NCBI GenBank assembly: GCA_018127085.1
Contig: CM030730.1
Coordinates: 27,501 to 91,500 of the forward strand
From: Pneumocystis sp. 'macacae'
Taxonomy: Eukaryota; Ascomycota; Pneumocystomycetes; Pneumocystales; Pneumocystaceae
DNA: 64,000 bases
Direction of reading: 5' to 3'
A program made the translations under genes and the position numbers. Shown here in pieces: positions 13,101 through 23,942 of this stretch (within the stretch, counting starts at the first letter, position 1; each line of letters opens with the position of its first letter). Below the pieces are notes generated by a model. The model was not told where the DNA came from. It ran no database searches and saw only the letters and a program-made list of their open reading frames with translations.

Positions 13101-16100
13101 AAGTTTATTAAATTATGTTTTGAGAAATTTCCAATTAATATCCTTTTTTGCCGTAATGCTGTTTGTTTAAGGTTGATACGAATGCAGAAATTTATTATGA
13201 AAGTTGCTGAAACTTCAAAAAAAAATAGCTCATTTGATATATTATCGAAATATTCTAAGTATTCTACTTTTTCGGATATTATTGTTGAGCAATGGAAATT
13301 ATATCTTATAGTTGCATGTTCTACATTGACATCGATTGATGATGATATTTTAAAATATATTCAAAAATATGAACATAAAAGGAATATTATTAGTATAATT
13401 TCTGAAGAAATGGTTTCTGCTCATTCTGTTTTTCAACGGATTTTGCCATTATTGGGGATAGAGTGTGCTATTATTAAAGATGCTATAGTATCTGCATTAG
13501 AATGCATAAATGTTAACGTATATCGAGTATTATTGGAAAATTTAAAATTCGTATTAAAGAAGTCAACGGAAAGTAACCATTCTTTTCATTCTCAAATATC
13601 AGAAAAAAATTACAAAAATGTATTATATGATTTATTAACTGAAATTACTCATGTTTTTCAGCTTACTTCTCATTTTTTAATAAAAGAAGATATAATTCAA
13701 GATGAATGGGTGTTAAATACGTTAGTATCTTATATTAAAGATATTAAAATATTTCTTGGTGAATTAAATGTTCAAAGAGAATGGGAATATCAAAAGCTAA
13801 AAAGATATTTTTGCGGATTACTTGAGAATGTATATGAAGGAATTTGTAAAACTTCTGATTCATTAAAATGGATATCCTTTGATGATCGGATATCTTATCT
13901 TCGTATGGTCGAGGAGTGGAGTGGATATAGTTTTTATGAAACATTTACTCAAAATCATGAAGAGTATATAAAACAGCTGGTTTTGGATCAGTATAAAGAT
14001 GTTCGTGATTGTAATCCTATAATTGCATCATTGGAAATTGAAAAGATGAATCTTCAAATGGCTGCACTTAATTGTATGGCATCGCTTTGTGTAAGTTTTA
14101 TATTTTTATATGTTATTCATAATATTAATTTTATGAAGTCTGGGCGAATTATACAAATGATGGAAAATAATAATAATAATAATAGAAAAGAAGTTATATC
14201 GTTTGATATTGATGTTTTTTTTCGATGGACTAACGCGTTATTTTCGAGTCAAAATGGGAAAGTTATAGATGTAGGATGTAAAGCACTTTATAATTTGTTG
14301 CGACATAATTTAGATTATTCTATCTTATTTGAAAATACTATGCAGCAATGTTATAAATACCACTCAGAAACAAAGTCTTCCCAATGTTATTTTTCTGTGC
14401 TTGTAAATGTTTTAATAGAGGCACCTGTGCTTCCTTATTTTATTTATCAAATATTAGTGCTTTGTTTATTTAAAATTGGTGACAGAAATTTGGATATGAG
14501 AATTAATGCTTTGCGATTGTTAAAATATTCTGAGGAATTATTTTATGGTAAATCATTAGTATCTGAATTTGAAGCAGCTATTTTTAATAATACTGTTGCT
14601 ATTTATAAGCGTGGTCAATATCTTTTGCTTTCTAAATATTCAAAAGAGTATTCTGATTTAGCTTTTATGATATTTTCTGAATGTTTAAAATGTTTTTATT
14701 TAGTACCTGAAAATTCTCAAAAAGATTTACTTACAATACTTTTGCATTGGATTGAAGTTATAGAACTTCAATTTGATGTAGATGGGCATTTAAGTGTCTA
14801 TTCTTACATGGTTTTAGTTAATCTTTTAGAAATTGATGTAAAATATGGAGATAAATTTCGGAATGAGATAGAAGAATTATGGACTGCATTGGTTTCTGGT
14901 CCTCATGTTGGTAATATAAAAATTATTCTTGATTTTTTTATGTTATACTGTATAGAAAGAAAGGATCCTAAGTTGGTTATTTTAGTAAAACATATTATAG
15001 TATATCTTAATAGATCTCCATTGGGATTTAAAGTTGTTGATACTTTGTTTAATTACCTTCAAAATTCACGTTCAATGGTTCCTCAGTTTCTTGAATCAAA
15101 ACAATATTCTAATATCGATACAAATTGTCCTTATATGGCTATATTTAATGATTTTTTTCCTCTTCCAAAGAAATCTGTTATTTTTTCATATGGACAAATA
15201 GCATTAATATTTATGGTTGATTTATTAATAGAATCTGATTTTTCTATTTCTACTATTTTACCATTATTGTTACATGTTTCATTTATACAACTAGATCATT
15301 ATACTATTTTGGTAAAGGATCAAGCAAAAGAAATGCTAATAACTTTATTAAATCGTATATGTTTAAATGGTTTAGAGAAGGATGAATTATTGAAAATAAA
15401 AGACGATCTTGTTAATGTTTTACAATCTAAAAATCCTAAATTACTTTGGACATATGATGATTTAAATCCAACTAAAAAAAATCCTAGAATACCTGGAGAA
15501 ATGAAAAAAATGGTTGATGAGATTTTGGAAATATGTTTTATAAAATATAATGATTTACGGCAAATGTGGGGGAAAATCGCAATTACTTGGGCAACATCAT
15601 GTCCTGTTCGTCATCTTGCATGTCGGTCTTTTGAAATATTTAGATGTTTATTTCTTCCATTAGATCAGAATATACTTGCTGATATGCTAGCAAGATTATC
15701 GAATACTATCTGTGATACTTCTCTTGACATTCAAGGTTTTGCTATGGAAATATTAGTGACTTTGAAAACTTTAACAGAAAAACTTGATGATTCTGAATTT
15801 AGGAATTACCCTCAACTGTTTTGGGGTATAGTGGCATGCTTAAATACAATCCATGAGCAAGAATTTGTACAATGTGTTTTGATTTTAGAAGAAATAATGA
15901 AAAAAATTGATTTACATTCTCATTCAAATGTTGTTTTTTTATTATCAATGTTTCCTCCTAAATGGGTTGGGAAATTTGATGGATTACAATCATTAATTCT
16001 GAAAGGTTTAAGATCATCTACTTCTTATGATATAACTCTTAGAATTTTGGATTTTATAATCGAATTACCTAATAATGATATTGTTGGCAATAATGAACGG

Positions 16101-17371
16101 TTATTATTTGCTATATTGGCTAATTTACCTCGTTTTTTGGTTGCTTTGGAACATACTACAATGTCTCAAGATGTTATTAATTGTGCGAAGAAACTTCAAA
16201 ATATGGCTAATGTTCAGGGGCTTTTAGAGTTAGAAAAGATTATTTTTTCTTTTTCTAGGTCACGGTTTCGTATCAAAGATGATTTTATAAAACAAATTGT
16301 TTTTATTATTCGTGATATATATTTTCCTGAATGGGAAATACCTGTACTTGTGTTTATGTTAGGAATGTTATCAAATAAATGGAGATGGATTAAAGTAAAA
16401 GTTATGGATATCCTTAAGGTTATGTTGCCTTATATAGATACTAGTAGACCAAAGTTTTCTGGATTTGGTGCAGATTTGATATCCCCTCTTCTTAGGCTTT
16501 TAAAAACAGGATATGTTCAGCAAGCTTTAGAAGTTTTGGAAAAAATAACTGTTATATCTGGAGGATCTATAGATAAGTATATTTTACGAATGATTTTGGG
16601 TGATAAACATGTCAAAAATGAATGCCAGAAAGTTGATGAATTGTTTGGTATACCTGACGAAAATGGATGGGCAGTAGCTATGCCTTCCGTTACTGCTGCT
16701 ACTACTAGATCAAATCTTCATTCCGTGTTTTATACATGTTCTATTTCATCTTTGAATGAGCGTTTAATTACACCGGATATTCAGTTTCATGTAGATGATT
16801 ATTATCATGGAGCAGATGATTGTTCAGCAACTGCGTTTTCTATAACTTCTGAGGATTGTGGAGAAGGCGATTCACTTGATGATATGGTGTCAACTTTACA
16901 TAGTCTTGATATTTTTTTTGCAGATGATGGTTCAAGTACTTTACATGATTATAAGACTTTTGTAGCTGATGTTGGTTCTGGATTTGATTCTATAGAAAAC
17001 GATTCGGGTGTTCCTGATAGTCAAGTGGTATATTGATTCACTGTATTTTAAACTAGTGTTTATAAATTTAGACTTCAATTTTTACAAGTTTTAATACAAT
17101 AAAAATAGGAGAATCATTGAATTCATCCTTGACATCTATTTTTACTGAGTCAAAAGATTCTAATAACGTTAAGTTAAATAAAAGTATGGATTTAGTTAAT
17201 AATAAACAAGTTAATGCTTCTACTGTCACTGAATCTTTATTTTCGGAAATTGATAAGAGTTATTCCTTATCTGATGATAAGCTTTCAATAAAGAAAGAAG
17301 ATAATGATATTAATGTTATTGATAGAACCTACGAGAATTTTTTTTCTCTGCATGATTCTTTGAAAATATGA
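10160..17371 (+). CDS. TAO3: Cell-morphogenesis scaffold TAO3/MOR2 (Furry family)
   Basis: Giant HEAT/armadillo-like scaffold of the RAM/MOR network, needed to activate the NDR kinase (Cbk1/Orb6) for polarised growth. The spliced protein is about 2326 aa, like MOR2. Introns at 10164-10215, 11247-11291, 11430-11471, 14091-14138 and 17028-17071. The diagnostic N-terminal block includes YVLYILFTQFV, GEGVDPIFDKILRSLGYIARH and KPKPVIDSFMYWRKSK. A central region contains LWTYDDLNPTKKNPRIP and SCPVRHLACRSFEIFR. The tail is acidic and Ser-rich. The start is inferred: a four-base first exon fragment (ATG plus A) joined across a GTACGT donor yields MTSGGFLLSEHH in frame, because no ATG exists in the long exon before the conserved block. 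The 14091 intron is 48 nt with no in-frame stop. A six-Asn run lies at 14166-14183. Confidence 0.93.
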
Positions 17372-18145
17372 TTTTTTGATTTCATATGTATATTATCTTA
17401 GTGTTAGGGGTTTTAAAATGTTGCTATCATGAAATCTGGAATTTTTTGATTCTTATTATTTTTTTCATTTTTAATAAATTAATAAAATGGATGATTTAAA
17501 ATTGATGATTTTTTTTATTTTTGCGATTGAGATTCAAGATTAGTTAGTATTTATAATATATTAGTTTGTTTTATTTTAGAAAAAATATTTTAATTTGAAT
17601 ATATTTAAATTGGTGATTTGTTTTTTGTGATTTTATTGAAAAAATTATCTGATTTATTCATATTGGTATTTGTAATTTTGTTTTATATTATTTTTTATAT
17701 TTTACATTTGATATATAGTATTTGTATAATTTACGTTTATTTTTTAAAATTTTGAAATAATATATAATTTTATAATTATATGTACTCTGAAATAATAATT
17801 TTAAGAATCTAAATAGATGGTAAAATTACAATTGTTATGGTGATATTTTATATTAATTAAAATGATGTATAATAACATGATAAATATAAAAAAAAATATT
17901 TGAAATTAGTTTTTGTATTAATTTTGAAAATAATATCTATATGATGTATACGTATTATATAGTAAATAATAAGTTTATATAATTTGAAATCTAATTTTAT
18001 AGATTTTTTATTTTAGTAATTTTTGGTGTCATATTAAATGATTTGTTGTAATATATTCTTTGAGTTATTACAGCTTCATTATTATTTTATACAACCTATT
18101 TAATATTTATTGTACGATTTTTAGAATTAGGTTTATACATTTAAA
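17372..18145. other. T/G-skewed AT-rich intergenic
   Basis: About 0.77 kb between two plus-strand genes. The plus strand is visibly T- and G-rich here, unlike the A/C-rich spacers to the right of 21 kb. No ORF, repeat or RNA gene recognised. Confidence 0.6.
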
Positions 18146-19635
18146 ATGAGTGAATTGATACAATATTCTACTGATAATGATTTAAATTTGTTTCGTCCAT
18201 ATTTGGTCGCATCTGAATCTCCTAATTCTTCTGAATTAAAAGGATCTGAATTTAATTATAGTATTGAACTCAATTTTGTAAAACAAATTCAATGGTATCT
18301 CATATATACTAATAAATATCTGTTTACAATTGAATGATTAGGTCTCCAGATGGAACGTGTCTTTTAAGTTCATCTACTGATAATATTATGCGAACTTTTA
18401 TTATGTAAAAATAATATCAAATTTGTATAATTTTAAATCTGATTTAAAAGTTCAAATAACATATTAGAACAAAATGAAAGTATAGATATCTATGGGATTT
18501 AATATATTTTAACAATATTAGTTTCTAAATTAAGATATTTTTCTTTTACTCGATTTGCTGAATCTGTTTACTCTTATCTTTGGTATTCTAAAATGATATT
18601 AAATGGTATATTATAAAATTTCAAAAATACATAACTTTTTATAGATGTTAATTCTTGTTGTTACTTAGTTTCTGTACGTGATCATCCTATTCATTTATAT
18701 AATGCTTTATTTTCAACGGTTTATTAATAAAACAAACAATTTAAAAGAATTTAATTTGATTTATAGCTAAAGGCTTCTTATCCTCTTATAGATCATTGTG
18801 AAAGATTTATTGCTCCTAATTCTTTAATATTTTCTTTAGATGGAACTAGGTTAATATGATTTGTATAGTTGTATTCATTAATAAATATTATTTATTTTAG
18901 GTTTATTGCTGGTGCTAATAATATGTTATCTATACATGCTTTAAATATGTATGGTTATGGACCTATATCTATTTTTCGTACAACTAGAAGGAATTCCTCA
19001 TTTTCTTTGTCATATCCTGTTCAGAAAGGCATTATTTCTTCTCTTTGTCTTAATAATCATAAACTCCTTGCTGCTGGAACGTTTAATGCTACTGTTGGTA
19101 TATATTCCAATGAAGGAGAAGGTGATATTGTTTCTCTTTTTAATGTTGGTGATGGTGGTGTGACTCAAGTTTTATGGTTAGATGATTATAAATTGCTTGT
19201 GGTTTCACGTAAATCTGAAAAAATGAGTATATGGGACATTCGAACATTTTCTTGTATTAAAACTTTGGGTCCACGTTTTGCTATGACACAGCAAAGAATG
19301 ACTGTAGATATTTGGAATGACTATATTATAGCAGGAAATATAGATGGTATTGTTAGAATATGGAATGATGATAAAATAGTTCTTGAATGGAAAGCGTATA
19401 ATGGTTTAAAATAAAAATTTTAATTTTCTTTGTATTTGTTTAATTGTTTCTAGATGTTGTAACATCATCTGTTGTACATCCATCGTATCCATTGGTTGCG
19501 ACATCTTCAGGTTCAAGAAAATATAAAAAATATTTTAATAAATATGAAAATGATAAAAATATATTTTTTCAAAATTATGATAATAGTATTAAGTTATGGG
19601 ATTTATCCATAAATAATAAAAAGGGTTTGATATAG
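18146..19635 (+). CDS. WD-repeat protein, TCAB1/WRAP53 (SWT21) homologue
   Basis: The spliced protein is about 388 aa. Introns at 18295-18341, 18405-18450, 18480-18521, 18606-18644, 18719-18766, 18850-18900 and 19404-19453. Family-specific blocks are QWSPDGTCLLSSSTDNIMRT, WYSKM, VRDHPIHLYNALFST, SLDGTRFIAGANNM, VTQVLWLDDYK and HPSYPLVATSSGSR. They follow human WRAP53 almost block by block; the blades form a beta-propeller. In animals the protein binds the CAB box of scaRNAs and telomerase RNA; the yeast homologue Swt21 aids splicing. Which role applies here cannot be read from sequence. The C terminus contains a Lys/Asn-rich insert before a final DNSIKLWDL blade strand. The gene converges on the METTL4-like gene only 168 bp away. 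Confidence 0.85.
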
Positions 19636-19803
19636 TTATGTAATTCAGTATATTTTGAAATTTATAAAAATTTATAGCTGCATAATTCTATTAATATATT
19701 ATTTACAATGTTTTTAGTTGATATAATATATATATAATAACATTACATAATATATGAATTATAATGTATAATAATTTTAATGTTTTTTGAGTTGATCTTT
19801 ATT

Positions 19804-21062
19804 CTAATTATAATTTATATTCCATTTATCCCATTGAGCTTTTAATGTTTGATTTCCAATACTAAACCATCCTGGAATTAAGTTTCTAGAGAATATTTCA
19901 CAACCTTTATAATCATGGATTAGTGAATTTAATAAATCTAATAATATTTAAAAAATGCGTTCAGATAAAAATTATACTTTTAATGCATGGCTTTCTTGAA
20001 TGTAAGTCAGGAACTGCTGCTATTATTCTCTTTTTAAATTGTATTTTTTCTGGTTCTTTTATAAATTGTGCAAATATTATTTCTTCAAATGGTTTTCTAT
20101 TAAATGAGTGAATGTTAAAAATAGGTTCTCCTATATCAGTAACCTGAATTAAACATATTAATAATAGTGTTTTTGTATAAATATATTATACTTTTAACCA
20201 ACACCATGACCCACATTTAATCATTTTCCATTTCTTCAAGAGTTTATTTTCTACAAAATGATGAATAGATTTTTTGTTAGTGACCCAAATACCAATTACA
20301 CCCTTTTTTGTTAATAACTTTTGTATGGGTATCTGAACTATGAATAAAATACGTTATTTATATATCTTACCTTCATTAAAAGATAATTAGATTTTAGTGA
20401 AAAATATCCACCTTTTCTACTTAAAGATTTATTTTTCCACGGAGGATCGAGTATAATAATATCAAAAGCACCTTTTTTATGAGTAAAATCTACTAATGAA
20501 TCGATGTTAATTTCTACATTTCCTAGAATAAATGATGATTTAGGAGGAATATGAAAAATATTGTTTGAAATATTAATAGATTTAGAAAAAATATCAGAAT
20601 TAGTAACTATGCGGTTATAAATGTCTATCCAGTTATAATTATCATCTATTAATATTAAAATAATATTTAAAGATTTCTAGTACTTTTTAGTTCTAATTCA
20701 TTTAATTTTCCTCCAAGAAGTTTTACTGATTTTAAAATATCATATGAATATAGTGAATTTAAGAAAATATCACTTTCAAGTATTTCTAATGTTTTAATTT
20801 CTTCATTTGTTAATGTATTTCGTTTTAATGTCCATTTTTTATTTTTTCTAATATGATGTATTTGCGTTAAAGCTTCAACTATTTCATTTTTCCAATATTT
20901 ATATTTAAAATCTAAAAATTCCGATTGTTGTAATAATTTTGATTCTGGAAGTTTAAATGGTTTGTTAATCGGTTCAATTGACAAAAGATGTGAACTTATT
21001 GACATAGGAATATCTAAAAGTATATGCGAAGATGACGTTTCTAAAATAATATCACGATGCAT
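19804..21062 (-). CDS. MT-A70 family methyltransferase, METTL4-like
   Basis: The spliced protein is about 364 aa. Introns at 20646-20683, 20333-20370, 20144-20191 and 19938-19977. It carries the MT-A70 catalytic motif DPPW (within IILDPPWKNKS) and the SAM-binding neighbourhood. The downstream blocks are GVIGIWVTNKK, WCWLKVTDIGEPIF, PDLHSRKP and RNLIPGWFSIGNQTLKAQW. These fit METTL4 rather than METTL3/IME4 or METTL14, whose zinc-finger and gate-loop regions are absent. Animal METTL4 makes N6-methyl-2'-O-methyladenosine in U2 snRNA, and DNA 6mA has also been claimed; substrate here is inference. The N-terminal 120 residues are poorly conserved and Lys/Leu-rich. The ATG at 21062 opens a clean exon. 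Confidence 0.88.
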
Positions 21063-22128
21063 TTTATGTATTAAATAAATTGTAAAATATTTTATTTTTT
21101 CGTAAATTTAACTTTTTATAATTTAACGTCAATTTATATATATTTATATATAATTATATTTTGTATAAATAAAAAATACAAATTTGATCGTTTTTTAATA
21201 TTCTATAAATTTTATGAAATATTTTATTTAGTTACTAAATATAAATACATTAACTTTTTTATAATTACGTAAACTGTATTATGTTTGTTTCTAATAGATG
21301 ATTACTATAAATTACTCATTAATAATCAGTATTTAATGTTATGTTAATATTGTATAAAAAATATAAAATTTTATAAATACTATTAATATATATCTATAAA
21401 TCATATGCTATCTAAATATACATGTTATTAATTTATATATAATCAAAAAGTACATAAACAGTTATCAAATTATTTTCAAATAATGGATTATATAAATATA
21501 TAAAAAACATAAGCATAAGCATACTAATATTTAATAAATTTGATTAGATTTTAAAAGATACATTTTAAAAATAAAATTAAAGATATTATATATATGTTTA
21601 ATACATAATTTTCATATATAAATTTATAATAAATCAATTTATATAATACTATCAATTATTATAAACATATTTAAAAATATAATAAAACTAATTCATAAAA
21701 AGCATATAATGTTTATAAAATAGATATATATTATTTTTTATCGTTCATATTGTATCTAAGACTATCAAATACAAATCGAACAAATCGAAGAAAATAATCA
21801 GGAACAGAATTATATCATTATTATAATTCATCAAAAAATTGATATAATATTCAGAAAAAAAATCAATTTTTTTCAAAGCATCTAAAACTATTTTTTAAAA
21901 AAAATATATATTATAATACAAAATCATTATGGTATAAAAACTATTGCAATATTACTATTAATTAAAAGTAAAAAAGATATAAAATTGCTAAAATATTTAT
22001 GTAATTTTAGACATCTGCTAAAATATTAGAAAAAATATTTATTACAATGTAAACGTTATCATATCATGTGAAATATTGCAAATTTGAGGAGTCATATATT
22101 ATCTAAATATCATATCAAATTAACATTT
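21063..22128. other. AT-only intergenic spacer
   Basis: About 1.07 kb of very AT-rich, A/C-leaning sequence between two minus-strand genes. Many short imperfect A/T repeats; no ORF, tRNA or recognisable element. Confidence 0.6.
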
Positions 22129-23826
22129 TTAATTCATATACAAACCATTTTTTGATGAACCAATATGAGAAGACGAAAGACGTGAAGATTGGTTAAGTAA
22201 ACTCATAAAAAAAATAGAATCAGATTTATCTTTGTTCATAATTGAATCATATTTAATTATATCATCTTTAATTTGTATATTGCTATTTTTATCATATATC
22301 AAATTTTTAGATACCATTTCATAATCAGATATCGAATACTAAACAATCATAAGAGAAATATAAAACATACTAAACATACATTATTGGAAATTGACTGATT
22401 TGATTTTTCCAACATAGCTATTATTCTTTGAAAACCAACTACATCATCCTCTGTTTTAGAATTAAAAAAAGGAATTCGTGAAACTTCATATTTATGATCA
22501 AATTTGTTCATCGAACCAATACTTGAAGATCTAGATGAAAAATTATTATTTGTTATTCCATCTGAAATACAAGTATGTAACAAAGCATTTGGTTTTATTT
22601 TTCCAAAATCCCTTACAGACTTTATAGAATCAGTAGCAAAAAAGTTAAAAAAACGCGATGTTTTATTAGAATTAATATTAGAACAGTTTAAAGAAGAAAC
22701 ATTTGAGTTTTGCAAAGATTGTAGAAAATCAAATCCACCATCAACATTCTTTGATTCAAGGGAATTATGAGAAAAATTATAAGAATTTTCATTAACATCT
22801 AGAATACGTTTTTTTTGATATTTTATAGGTAAAGTCTTTCGTGAAACACACAATGCAGATATTTTATCATTATCAACAATTCCATCAGAAAGAGTTTCGC
22901 ATTTTAAATTACCATGATTTCTTAAATTCATATTATCGAAAACATTAGACATAGTTATGTTTTTTGTATCTGTTTTGAAAATTTTAAAATCACTAAAACA
23001 ATTTTTTGCTTCACTTTTTAAATTCAATATATTAATATCCAGTATCTTACTTTTATCAAGAGATTTCTTTAACAATTTATCTTGAGACATAGAAATGGAA
23101 TAATCCTGGCATTTTTCATTACGAAAACCTATACATGTTTTATATTTATAACTATTTTTTTCAATAATTTCTAAAAAATATCAAAATATATAAAAACTAC
23201 TAACCATTTTCTACTATCATTATTGTCTTTTAAAATAGATTTATCTATAATCTTAGAATTTCCATGTGTCATTCGTGTTAAATTTATACATTTTTCATCA
23301 TTAACTTTAAACCTAAAAGAATCTTTGGATTCCAGAAATTTCATAACACGTCCATTAATTTTACAAAAATCAGAATATTCAGTCGCATTTTTCGAATCAT
23401 CATTATCAATGTTTTTAGCCTTAGAAGATTTCGAAATAAAAGACATAGAAGAACCACATTCCAAAGCACAAAGAGTTATATCTGGATCCAAAATTATCGA
23501 AAAATACTATGCATCTATAAATATTACCTGACGTATAAAAAGACTTTTGAGTTTTAAATATTTCATTATTACTTAATCTAAAATACCATAATAAGAATTA
23601 ATATAGGCTAAACAAATAATTATCAAAACCCTTCTTTATTGCAAACATTAAATTCGCAATCTACTTTATTATATTCAGATTTAGTTAACTCAAATCTTAA
23701 AAATAATTAACACAAAAACAAATTATTTTATATTTACCCTATTCCATCAGGTAGTCTATCTGGTTTCTTAACAAGAGGAGAGTTTTTAATATCAAATAAT
23801 TGTTCCAGTGAATAAATCAAAGACAT
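22129..23826 (-). CDS. Putative eIF4E-binding protein (4E-T/Eap1-like), Ser/Asn-rich
   Basis: The spliced protein is about 487 aa. Introns at 23696-23737, 23578-23629, 23482-23527, 23152-23204 and 22339-22379. The extreme N terminus reads MSLIYSLEQLFDIKNSPL. That contains the canonical eIF4E-binding consensus Y-x4-L-hydrophobic (YSLEQLF) followed by a KxSPL element, as in animal 4E-T. The remainder is low-complexity, rich in Ser, Asn, Lys and Asp, with no folded domain I recognise, as expected for a 4E-BP. If correct, it would tether mRNA caps for repression or decay. Function rests on this one motif plus overall composition, so it is tentative. The exon chain is well supported because each junction restores a long open frame. 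It lies 116 bp downstream of the URB1 stop on the same strand. Confidence 0.55.
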
Positions 23827-23942
23827 AACGAGTTAATCGTTTTTCATGTATCCAAATTTTTAAAAAACGATGATCCAAATCCAATATATTATATATAAAT
23901 TAATTATATAAACATGTAATTTATATACACAATATTCTTATA

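Noticed and set aside
11468..13944. Minus-strand open frames inside TAO3
   Set aside because: Shadows of the long plus-strand coding exon; compositions and codon use are those of reverse-complemented coding sequence.
22504..23531. Plus-strand open frames opposite the putative eIF4E-binding protein
   Set aside because: They overlap minus-strand exons that join cleanly by splicing, and their translations have no recognisable features.
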